Part shown: one piece after another, positions 7,811-14,076 of the stretch
Numbering within the stretch: the first letter of the stretch is position 1
Layout of the letters: the number at the start of each line of letters is the position of its first letter
From: DAIRVC01 sp036803025
GTDB lineage: Bacteria > Chloroflexota > Anaerolineae > Anaerolineales > E44-bin32
Reading direction: 5' to 3'
Length of the DNA: 23,938 nucleotides
Assembly: GCA_036803025.1 (NCBI GenBank)
Contig: DAIRVC010000024.1
Location: 1 to 23,938 of the forward strand
The notes under the pieces: model-generated
The model's input: the letters and a program-made list of their open reading frames with translations, nothing else
What the model was told of the DNA's origin: nothing
Databases searched by the model: none
Program-made: the position numbers and the translations under genes

Positions 7811-8010
7811 GTCTCATCCCGCCCGGCCAGGAAGTAGATCACTGGACCGATGATCGAGAGGAACATCACCACGGCCCAGACCCACTTGGGGCCGCGGGTG
7901 CGGCGCTCGGCCTTGGCCAAGTCGATGAACCCGGCGATGAGGAGCACCAACTCGATCAGGATGAGCGGCGCCAGGAGCGGAAGCAGTCGGACCAGTTCAT
8001 TCGTATCCAT
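7807..8010 (-). CDS. Small PLDc_N-like membrane protein
   Basis: A 67-residue protein with two membrane helices (about 11-31 and 46-63) joined by a basic loop (KAERRTRGPKWVW) and ending YFLAGRDET. This is the pattern of the phospholipase D N-terminal (PLDc_N) family, small two-helix proteins often found next to export ABC genes. The start at 8010 has GGGAGG five bases upstream; a longer frame to 8043 is less likely. It overlaps the following ATPase gene by four bases. It is probably a membrane accessory of that transporter and is the first gene after the parS-like sites. Confidence 0.85.
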   Translation of the reverse strand: MDTNELVRLLPLLAPLILIELVLLIAGFIDLAKAERRTRGPKWVWAVVMFLSIIGPVIYFLAGRDET

Positions 8011-8045
8011 TGGGCCTCCCACGGGGCTGCCGAGCAACCCCAAGA

Positions 8046-8061
8046 CGTTTCACGTGAAACA
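8046..8061. other. parS-like ParB-binding site 1
   Basis: CGTTTCACGTGAAACA matches the widely conserved chromosomal parS sequence (TGTTTCACGTGAAACA) at 15 of 16 positions, and the central 14 bases are the perfect palindrome known as parS in actinobacteria. It lies in the 171-base non-coding interval between the NatB-like and PLDc_N-like genes. A second copy is 111 bases away. Confidence 0.75.
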
Positions 8062-8122
8062 GCCTCCCGATCCTTAGCCGCCGGCCGGCGGCGCGCCCGG
8101 CCCGGCTCCCACACTCCCGTGG

Positions 8123-8159
8123 ACAGGGGCTGTCCGGCTCCTGGCCGAGCAGCCCCTGT
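8123..8159. terminator. 10-bp stem-loop next to parS-like site 2
   Basis: ACAGGGGCTG (8123-8132) pairs perfectly with CAGCCCCTGT (8150-8159); a further CGGC/GCCG pairing lies inside the loop. It is just downstream of the NatB-like gene, so it may end that transcript, but no T-run follows in the minus direction. Its right arm shares three bases with the second parS-like site, so it could also be part of the centromere-like locus. Confidence 0.45.
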
Positions 8160-8172
8160 TTCACGGGAAACA
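8157..8172. other. parS-like ParB-binding site 2
   Basis: TGTTTCACGGGAAACA matches the parS consensus at 15 of 16 positions, with one T-to-G change in the centre. It is 10 bases beyond the stop of the NatB-like gene. Together with site 1 it makes a two-site cluster, as is usual for parS loci. Confidence 0.65.
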
Positions 8173-8181
8173 CCGGCCGGA

Positions 8182-9354
8182 TCAGGTCCGGAAGAGGACC
8201 TTCTCGCGCCCGAACTGCCAGATGGCCAGGCCCACCGCCAGGGCGGCATAGACCAGGGAGGAGCCGACCATCAGCCCAAAGGAGGCCGGCTCGACCTGGC
8301 CCAGGAACAGGTCACGCAGGATCACCAACGTGCTGAAGACCGGGATGGCAAAGGACGGCAAGCTGGGCGAGAGATCGGGCAGCACCATGACCGCCATGGC
8401 CGGGATCAACACCGCGAACTGCATCGGCACGATGTAGTTCTGCGCCTCCTTGAAGCTGCGCGCCAGCAGGCAGACGGCCATTTCAAGCGCCGAGAACAGG
8501 ACCACGACCGGCAGGGCCGCGGCCATCAAGAGCGCCGCCGTTGGAAGGTCGATCCCCAGGCCGGTGTTCCCGCTCACCGGCGGGGCGACGGCGAAAGCGA
8601 TCAGCATGCTGGCAACGGCCAGGATTAGCGCCACCAACGACGTCGTCACGACCGCCAGCAGCTTGCCCAGCACCAGGGTGCGGCGCTGCACGGGCGTCGT
8701 CAACAGCGGCTCGAGCGTCAGCCGCTCCTTCTCGCCGGCAGTGACGTCGATGGCCGTGTACATACCACCCACCAGCGCCCACAACACAATGAACATCGGC
8801 AGCATCATCCCCAGAAACGAACCGCCCATCTGTTGCGGCGTGGCGATGTTCACGTCCTCGATGGTGAAGGGCACAAGCTGCTGCGGGTCGATGCCCAAGG
8901 CCTCCAGCCGCTGCGTCACCACCGCCTGGTTGTACCCCGAAAGCAACGTCCGGAAGCGCTCGGCCTGGACCGAGAACATGTCGCTTTGGTCCACCAGCAT
9001 TTGCACCACCGCCGTCCGGCCCTGCGCCAGAGAGGCCTCGAAACCGGGCGGGATCACCAGGCCCACGTCCGCGCCGTCCTCTTGCAGCAGCCGGCGCGGC
9101 TCGTCCGCTTCGACACGTTCGATCTCGCCGCTGGCCAGGAGCGTCGCGACCAGCTTCGGGCCGTTCTCCGCGCCCACGAACACGGCCCGGATGGTCGACT
9201 GCTCCTGAGCCTCGGCCTGACGCTGCAACAGTGTCTGCGGCAGCAGGACGAACACGGGCATGACCAGGACCGGGCCGATGACCATTGCGGCCAGCGTGCG
9301 GCGGTCCCGCAGCGTGTCCAGCAACTCCTTGAACCAGACCAACAGGACCGTCAC
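8182..9354 (-). CDS. NatB-like ABC exporter permease
   Basis: A 390-residue permease of the NatB/ABC-2 class. An N-terminal cytoplasmic helix and first membrane segment (about 21-40) precede a large outer domain (about 45-175), then five or six membrane helices. The coupling motif AGEKERLTLEPLLTTP lies at 206-221. The length and outer domain match sodium or drug efflux permeases of the NatB family. Its start overlaps the ATPase stop by four bases (ATGA). It is followed by a hairpin and the parS-like sites, so its transcript may end there, separate from the PLDc_N-led genes. The substrate is not shown by sequence. Confidence 0.9.
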   Translation of the reverse strand: MTVLLVWFKELLDTLRDRRTLAAMVIGPVLVMPVFVLLPQTLLQRQAEAQEQSTIRAVFVGAENGPKLVATLLASGEIERVEADEPRRLLQEDGADVGLVIPPGFEASLAQGRTAVVQMLVDQSDMFSVQAERFRTLLSGYNQAVVTQRLEALGIDPQQLVPFTIEDVNIATPQQMGGSFLGMMLPMFIVLWALVGGMYTAIDVTAGEKERLTLEPLLTTPVQRRTLVLGKLLAVVTTSLVALILAVASMLIAFAVAPPVSGNTGLGIDLPTAALLMAAALPVVVLFSALEMAVCLLARSFKEAQNYIVPMQFAVLIPAMAVMVLPDLSPSLPSFAIPVFSTLVILRDLFLGQVEPASFGLMVGSSLVYAALAVGLAIWQFGREKVLFRT

Positions 9355-10085
9355 CCCGCCACCTCCTCCAGTTCCCCCACCAGCTGGACGAAGGCTTCCT
9401 CGAGAGTCGCCTGGCCGGTCTGCCTCAGCAGGTCGGCCGGCGTCCCGCTGGCCACGACCCGGCCATGGTCGACGATCGTCAGTCGGTCACATAGCCGCTC
9501 CGCCTCACTCAGGATGTGCGTCGACAGGATGACGCAGCGGCCTTCTGCGCGGAAGCGTTCGATCAGGTCGCGCACGTTGCGCGCGCTCATCACATCCAAC
9601 CCGGCGGTGGGCTCGTCCAGCAGCAGGTGCTGCGGGTTGTGAATCAACGCCCGCCCCAGGGCGACCTTCTGTTTCATGCCTTTCGAGAACGGCTCGCAGC
9701 GTCGGTCGGCGTACTCGTCCATCTCTAGATCGGCGATGAGCGTCTGGATGCGCGCTTCCAGCGCCGCTCCTTGCAGGCCGTGCAGCCGGCCGAAGTAGCG
9801 CAGGTGCTCGCGCGGCGTCAGACGCCCGTACAGGCCCCAATACTCCGGCAGCACCCCCAGATCGGCCCGGACGGCGGTCGCCTGCGAGCGTACGTCATGG
9901 CCGCCCACCTGCGCTGTCCCAGCCGACGGAAGCAACACGGTCGAGAGCATCCGCAACGTGGTCGTCTTCCCGGCACCGTTCGGCCCGAGCAGCCCCAGGA
10001 CCTCACCCTGCTCGGCCCTGAAAGTCAGCCCGTCCACGGCCCGCACGGCCCCGAAGTGTTTGGCAAGCCCCTGCACTTCGATCAT
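9351..10085 (-). CDS. NatA-like ABC transporter ATP-binding protein
   Basis: A 244-residue ABC ATPase: Walker A GPNGAGKT (34-41), signature FSKGMKQK (133-140), Walker B HLLLDEP (153-159), D-loop AGLD, switch His190. The length without a C-terminal extension matches NatA. The start at 10085 (MIEVQGLAKHF) was chosen over a frame opening at 10166 because it aligns with the family N-terminus and follows GGAG about ten bases upstream. It pairs with the NatB-like permease through an ATGA overlap. A YtrA-type repressor gene lies 1.4 kb upstream in the preceding operon, and such regulators commonly control ABC exporters of this type. Confidence 0.92.
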   Translation of the reverse strand: MIEVQGLAKHFGAVRAVDGLTFRAEQGEVLGLLGPNGAGKTTTLRMLSTVLLPSAGTAQVGGHDVRSQATAVRADLGVLPEYWGLYGRLTPREHLRYFGRLHGLQGAALEARIQTLIADLEMDEYADRRCEPFSKGMKQKVALGRALIHNPQHLLLDEPTAGLDVMSARNVRDLIERFRAEGRCVILSTHILSEAERLCDRLTIVDHGRVVASGTPADLLRQTGQATLEEAFVQLVGELEEVAG

Positions 10086-10183
10086 CGACCTGTCTCTCCT
10101 TGATCCTCGGCGGGCTTGCGGGCATCCCCACACTACACGCAAGCCGGCTACGGACACAGAGCCCATCGAGGGAGTCCGGTGAT

Positions 10184-10223
10184 CCTCGAATGTGGGGGGC
10201 GCCCCTCAAATGCGGGAGGCTCC
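10184..10223. repeat. Two abutting 20-base direct repeats
   Basis: Copies at 10184-10203 and 10204-10223 match at 16 of 20 positions (pattern CCTCRAATGYGGGRGGCKCC). The second begins immediately where the first ends. They lie in the 211-base interval between the DUF4177 gene and the NatA-like gene, about 100 bases upstream of the latter. Such spacing can mark a tandem regulator site, but it may be a chance local duplication. Confidence 0.5.
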
Positions 10224-10296
10224 AAAGGCTGCTCGCGGGGGTGTCCGACGCTCTGGATTCTCCGGCAAGCGGAATTGCGTCCGTCGTGCCTGTCTC

Positions 10297-10524
10297 TCAC
10301 CAGGGACTCGGCGGCGCGGTTCGCTTGCGCCGGACGTTGGCGCTCAACGGCCGTTTGGCCAGCACGGTGATCTTGAAGGTGTTCTCGCGCGCCAGGCCGC
10401 TGACCACCTCCCAACCCTCCGCCCCGAGCGCGTTGAGCTCGGCTTCCATGTCCTCGTCTTTGGTTGAGCGCAAGATGCCCCCAAAACTGATGACGCGATA
10501 CTCCCACTCAGCCTCTTCGGCCAT
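10297..10524 (-). CDS. DUF4177 domain protein
   Basis: A 75-residue protein with the DUF4177 signature: an N-terminal EWEYRVISFG strand and the LNALGAEGWEVVSG motif (about 31-44), followed by a strand FKITVLAKR. This small alpha/beta family is of unknown function and often occurs beside membrane or regulatory genes. It starts three bases after the slipin stop, so it is the last gene of that operon. The final 20 residues are basic and low-complexity. Confidence 0.85.
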   Translation of the reverse strand: MAEEAEWEYRVISFGGILRSTKDEDMEAELNALGAEGWEVVSGLARENTFKITVLAKRPLSANVRRKRTAPPSPW

Positions 10525-10527
10525 GGC

Positions 10528-11472
10528 TCACTTCGCCTCCGCCGTCCCCTGGCGGGCGAGCGATACCATCCCGCTCAGACCACCCAGGTTCATGGTGTCG
10601 ACGGCGCTGGAGGGCACGATCACCAGCGCTCCCTTCTCCTTCAACCCTTCGAAGAGCATGTTCATCGCCCGCAGGTGCAGCGCGGTCGGATTGTCGCGGT
10701 AGGCCTGCGAGGCATCGGCGAAGGACTGGGCGATCTGCTTCTCCGACTCGCCCAGGATGACGCGCGCCTGGCGCTCACGCTCGGCCTGCGCCTGGCGGCT
10801 CATGGCATCTTCCAGGTCCTGCGGGATGACCACGTCACGGATCTCGACCGACTGGACCGTGATGCCCCAGGGTGTGGTCCGGGCGTCGATGATCTTCTGC
10901 AGGTCCTCATCCATGCGCGCCCGACCGACGAGGATATCGGCCAGCGGCATCTGCCCGATGACCTCGCGCAGCGCTGTCTGCGCCGCCCAGGCGATGGCCG
11001 CCCGGTAGTCCTCGACCTCCAAGGCCGCTTTCTCCGCATCCCACACCAGCCAGAACAGGACGGCGTCGACGTCGACCGGAACCGTGTCCTTGGTCAGCGT
11101 CTTCTCAGCGCTGAACGGGGTGACCATGACGCGGTGGTCGATCCACAAGGGGATGCGGTCGACGATCGGTACGATCCAAAACAGGCCCGGACCGCGCAGG
11201 CCGGCGAAACGCCCTAAGCGCAGCACGACCCCCTTCTCCCATTGATCGGCAACCTTCAGGGCGAAGAGGACGTAGAAGGCCAGCGCCGTCAACCCGACAA
11301 GCACGCCGACGATCCAGCCCGCCCCGGCGCCCCGCAGACCCAGGACCAGAGCCAGGACGGAAGCCACCGTCATCAGAAGGAACCAGAGACCCAGGGCCAC
11401 GCCCGGCACTCGCCCCGACCCGTCCGCCCGCCGCGGGCCCTGCTCGACCTGGGTCGCTCGCTGCCTAGTCAT
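10528..11472 (-). CDS. Slipin / stomatin-like SPFH (band 7) protein
   Basis: A 314-residue protein with two N-terminal hydrophobic segments (about 26-45 and 50-73) and then a band 7 domain: VVLRLGRFAGLRGPGLFWIVP, the RIPLWIDHR strand, TKDTVPVDVDAVLFW, ALREVIGQMPLADIL, WGITVQSVEIRDV and the RQAQAERERQARVI coiled coil. Slipins form membrane-bound oligomers that organise lipid and protein microdomains. The start at 11472 was preferred to an in-frame ATG at 11490 because GGAGG lies just before 11472 and overlaps the upstream ATG. The gene lies between a YtrA-type regulator and a DUF4177 gene. No NfeD partner is visible in this window. Confidence 0.93.
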   Translation of the reverse strand: MTRQRATQVEQGPRRADGSGRVPGVALGLWFLLMTVASVLALVLGLRGAGAGWIVGVLVGLTALAFYVLFALKVADQWEKGVVLRLGRFAGLRGPGLFWIVPIVDRIPLWIDHRVMVTPFSAEKTLTKDTVPVDVDAVLFWLVWDAEKAALEVEDYRAAIAWAAQTALREVIGQMPLADILVGRARMDEDLQKIIDARTTPWGITVQSVEIRDVVIPQDLEDAMSRQAQAERERQARVILGESEKQIAQSFADASQAYRDNPTALHLRAMNMLFEGLKEKGALVIVPSSAVDTMNLGGLSGMVSLARQGTAEAK

Positions 11473-11495
11473 TTCAGAAACCCTCCTCATGGTGG

Positions 11496-11909
11496 TTACG
11501 ATTCGCCATCCGCCGGCGGTTTGCCTTCCTTGCGCCAGCGGCCGGTCAGATCTCTCACAACGGCCTCGGCTTCGTCCGGGCTGTATCGCCGCCGCGCGGC
11601 ATCCGCCAGAAACGAGCGGGCCATTTCCTCCAGCGTCATCTTGCGCAGCCCGGCCCGCCTGTCGGCCGGCAACCGTTCCAGCGCGTAGGTCCCCCGGCCC
11701 TGCTGGGTCGAGATCACACCGGCCTCATCTAGCAGCCGGTAGGCGCGCGCCACGGTGTTGAAGTTGACCCGCAAGTCGGCGGCCAGTTGCCGGACCGTGG
11801 GGAGCTGATCGCCCGGTCCGAGGATTCCCTCCGCCAGCTGCCGCTCGATCTGTTCAATGATCTGCAGGTAGATCGGGACATGACTGCGGAAATCGATCTC
11901 GACGTTCAT
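11496..11909 (-). CDS. GntR-family regulator, YtrA type
   Basis: A 137-residue protein with a GntR winged helix (about 8-77): PIYLQIIEQIERQLAEG, PGDQLPTVRQLAADL and VNFNTVARAYRLLDEAG, then ISTQQGRGTYAL. The short C-terminus (about 60 residues) is that of the YtrA subfamily, whose members usually repress nearby ABC exporter genes. The start at 11909 (MNVEIDFRSHVPIY) has a purine-rich GAGGTGGGG ribosome site; a longer frame to 11942 is not needed. It lies between the DUF4870 and slipin genes. Likely targets are its own operon and the downstream NatA/NatB-like pair; no operator was pinned down. Confidence 0.92.
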   Translation of the reverse strand: MNVEIDFRSHVPIYLQIIEQIERQLAEGILGPGDQLPTVRQLAADLRVNFNTVARAYRLLDEAGVISTQQGRGTYALERLPADRRAGLRKMTLEEMARSFLADAARRRYSPDEAEAVVRDLTGRWRKEGKPPADGES

Positions 11910-11967
11910 CGATCCCCACCTCGCGCAAGCGGCGCCTGACATCCGTCAGTCGTCGCCACGCCGGCCG

Positions 11968-12390
11968 TCACCCGAGAAGCTTCCTGCCCAGAATCGCGTA
12001 GCGGAACTCGCGGCCGCGGTAGCACTCCAGCGCCCCCCACAGCCCGTAGGCGCCCCAGGCCAGCATCAGAAGCAGGGGCAGCCCCATCGAGATCAGCGCC
12101 ACCCAGAAGATCGCCGGCGGCGCCGACTCATACCGCTCCGCCTCGCGGATCATCGGGATCATCGAGATGGCGTAGAAGATTCCCCAGATGATCCACAGGG
12201 CCGCAAAGGCGATCATCCCCAATAGCTGGTACACGGCCGCCTGGAGCCCCTGCCCGCTGGCAAAGGCGGACTTCTCACGTTGAGTCAGCCAGATCAGGAC
12301 CCCGACCAGGATGCCGGGCCCGCTCAGGACAACCGAGGCGTGCGCCAGGGTCGCCATCAATCGTTCCTCGGAGGAAGTGTTGGGATTCAT
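11968..12390 (-). CDS. DUF4870 family membrane protein
   Basis: A 140-residue protein with three or four membrane helices (about 18-37, 55-78, 93-118). The N-terminal SSEERLMATLAHASVVL, the IWLTQREKSAFASGQGLQAAVYQLLG segment in two parts, and the C-terminal ECYRGREFRYAILGRKL are characteristic of DUF4870 (Tic20-like) proteins. The function is unknown. The start at 12390 has AGGAGAC/GGAG upstream at good spacing. It is the first gene of the minus-strand operon led by the TTGACA/TACAAT promoter at 12478-12505, 57 bases upstream of the YtrA-type regulator. Confidence 0.88.
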   Translation of the reverse strand: MNPNTSSEERLMATLAHASVVLSGPGILVGVLIWLTQREKSAFASGQGLQAAVYQLLGMIAFAALWIIWGIFYAISMIPMIREAERYESAPPAIFWVALISMGLPLLLMLAWGAYGLWGALECYRGREFRYAILGRKLLG

Positions 12391-12435
12391 GGTCAACTCC
12401 GTCTCCTGATGGGCCGGGTCTAATCCCCCGGCTCC

Positions 12436-12466
12436 AATGTCTGAATTGTCTGATTGTCTCATTGTC
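12436..12466. repeat. Short tandem GACAAT repeats in the DUF4870 leader
   Basis: On the plus strand AATGTC (12436) and ATTGTC at 12445, 12453 and 12461 recur every eight to nine bases. Read in the direction of the DUF4870 transcript this is four GACA(A/T)T units just after the predicted transcription start. They could be a regulator-binding array, for instance for the YtrA-type protein encoded in this operon, or a simple slippage repeat. Confidence 0.5.
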
Positions 12467-12477
12467 GTTTTGTACTA

Positions 12478-12505
12478 ATTGTACGCGGGAATGGGCGCCT
12501 GTCAA
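12478..12505 (-). promoter_or_regulatory. Sigma-70 type promoter of the DUF4870-YtrA-slipin-DUF4177 operon
   Basis: Read on the minus strand, TTGACA (12505-12500) and TACAAT (12483-12478) are separated by 16 bases. Transcription would start near 12471, giving a leader of about 80 bases that includes the GACAAT repeats. The -35 is perfect and the -10 matches at five of six positions. Confidence 0.75.
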
Positions 12506-12620
12506 GGGGGGAATGCGGCCCCATTGCCTGCCTAATGCGACCTCGGCCACGCCGGACCGCATCCCCCTGGGACCGGGCAGTGGCCCTACTCGCCCGTTGA
12601 GGACCGGCTCTTAACCCGCA

Positions 12621-12629
12621 TGGTAGAAT
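12621..12629 (+). promoter_or_regulatory. Extended -10 promoter for the pdxS operon
   Basis: TGGTAGAAT contains the extended -10 form TGn followed by TAGAAT. Transcription would start near 12636, 27 bases before the pdxS start. No good -35 lies at the usual spacing (a TTGAGG at 12597 is 21 bases away), which extended -10 promoters tolerate. Confidence 0.45.
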
Positions 12630-12662
12630 GCAGATGAAGGCCGTTCGTGTCGGGGAGGCAAT

Positions 12663-13550
12663 GTGGAGAAGCAGGTCGGTACATTCGCGGTGAAGAAGGG
12701 TTTGGCGCAGATGCTCAAGGGGGGCGTGATCATGGATGTGGTCACGCCTGAGCACGCCCGCATCGCCGAAGAGGCTGGCGCCGTGGCGGTCATGGCTCTC
12801 GAGCGCGTCCCGGCCGACATTCGCGCCCACGGCGGCGTGGCGCGCATGAGCGATCCGGAGTTGATCATCCAGATCATGCAGTCGGTCACCATCCCGGTGA
12901 TGGCCAAGTGCCGCATTGGGCACTTCGTCGAAGCCCAGGTGCTCGAGGCTCTGGGCGTGGATTACATCGACGAGTCCGAGGTGCTCACCCCGGCCGACGA
13001 ATCGCATCATATCGACAAGCACCCGTTCAAGGTCCCCTTCGTGTGCGGCTGCCGCAACTTGGGCGAAGCCCTGCGCCGCATCGGCGAAGGCGCGGCCATG
13101 ATCCGCACCAAGGGCGAAGCCGGAACCGGCGACGTGGTCGAGGCGGTCCGGCACGCCCGGGCGGTCTTCGGCGAGATCCGCCGGCTGGAGAACATGCCCG
13201 ACGAGGAGCTGATGGCCTTCGCCAAGGAGATCGGCGCGCCCTACGAGCTGATCAAGGAGACCCGCCAGCTCGGCCGACTGCCGGTGGTCAACTTCGCCGC
13301 CGGGGGTATCGCCACCCCGGCCGACGCGGCGCTGATGATGCAGCTCGGCGTCGACGGCGTCTTCGTCGGATCGGGCATCTTCAAATCCGGCGACCCGGCC
13401 CGGCGCGGCAAGGCCATTGTCGAGGCGACCACTCACTTCAACGACCCCAAGATCATCGCCGAGATCAGCCGCGGCCTGGGCGACGCCATGGTCGGCATCG
13501 GCGTGACCAGCCTGCCCGAGTCGGAACGACTGGCCGTGCGCGGCTGGTAA
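12663..13550 (+). CDS. pdxS: Pyridoxal 5'-phosphate synthase subunit PdxS
   Basis: PdxS makes PLP directly from ribose 5-phosphate, glyceraldehyde 3-phosphate and ammonia from PdxT. The 295-residue protein has the family TIM barrel with Asp25 (GVIMDVVTPEHA), Lys82 (VMAKCRIGHFVEAQ) and Lys150 (RTKGEAGTG), which correspond to the catalytic and Schiff-base residues; a phosphate-binding NFAAGGIATPADAA and VGSGIFKS follow. It uses a GTG start at 12663 with GGGGAGG four bases upstream; the ATG at 12661 is out of frame. It is the first gene of a plus-strand operon, separated from pdxT by a PNPOx-like gene. Confidence 0.98.
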   Translation: MEKQVGTFAVKKGLAQMLKGGVIMDVVTPEHARIAEEAGAVAVMALERVPADIRAHGGVARMSDPELIIQIMQSVTIPVMAKCRIGHFVEAQVLEALGVDYIDESEVLTPADESHHIDKHPFKVPFVCGCRNLGEALRRIGEGAAMIRTKGEAGTGDVVEAVRHARAVFGEIRRLENMPDEELMAFAKEIGAPYELIKETRQLGRLPVVNFAAGGIATPADAALMMQLGVDGVFVGSGIFKSGDPARRGKAIVEATTHFNDPKIIAEISRGLGDAMVGIGVTSLPESERLAVRGW

Positions 13551-13563
13551 CCCCGCGACTCCC

Positions 13564-14076
13564 ATGAGCGTCGAAGACTGGACCCGCATCCGCCGCAAGG
13601 ACCGGGCGATGCCGGAAGAGGGCATCCGCGCGCTGCTTGTGCGTGCCCCCTACGGCTTCACCGCCACCTCCGTCGACGATCAACCCTTCCTGCATTCGAG
13701 CCTATTCTGGTTCGACGAGGCCAACCGCCGCATCTACTTCCACACTGCCGCCGAGGGGCGCACGCGCGCCAATCTGCTGCGCAACCCGCGCGTGTGTTTC
13801 AGTGTCGCCGAAATGGGTCGGCTGCTCCCGGCCGACACGGCCCTCGAGTTCAGCAACGAATACGCCGGCGCGGTGGTCTTCGGTCGCGCCCGTCTGGCTG
13901 AGACCGAAGACGAGAAGCGCCGTGCCCTGCAAGCCCTGCTGGACAAGTACTTCCCCGACCTGCGGCCGGGTGTAGACTACCGGCCGATCACCGAGAAGGA
14001 GATGGCGATCACCTCGGTCATCGCCATCGAGATCGACGGCTGGAGTGGGAAGCAGAAGCAGGCGAAGCAGGCATGA
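13564..14076 (+). CDS. Pyridoxamine 5'-phosphate oxidase-like FMN-binding protein
   Basis: A 170-residue split-barrel protein of the PNPOx-like superfamily: GFTATSVDDQPFLHSSLFWF (31-50), the strand RRIYFHTAAEGRTRANLLRNPRVCFSV (in two parts, 55-81), and EYAGAVVFGRARL (99-111) match the Nim/Pyridox_ox_2 group, which bind FMN, F420 or heme. It is not a clear PdxH: the substrate-binding C-terminus of PdxH is missing. It lies 13 bases after pdxS and overlaps pdxT by four bases (ATGA), so it is made together with the PLP synthase. A role in B6 or flavin redox chemistry is inferred from that position only. Confidence 0.88.
   Translation: MSVEDWTRIRRKDRAMPEEGIRALLVRAPYGFTATSVDDQPFLHSSLFWFDEANRRIYFHTAAEGRTRANLLRNPRVCFSVAEMGRLLPADTALEFSNEYAGAVVFGRARLAETEDEKRRALQALLDKYFPDLRPGVDYRPITEKEMAITSVIAIEIDGWSGKQKQAKQA

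Noticed and set aside
12597..12629. TTGAGG/TAGAAT as a standard pdxS promoter
   Set aside because: The spacing is 21 bases, too long; the extended -10 reading is better supported.
12459..13625. 388-codon minus-strand frame opposite pdxS
   Set aside because: A mirror of pdxS, which has all its catalytic residues on the plus strand; the minus product has no family features.
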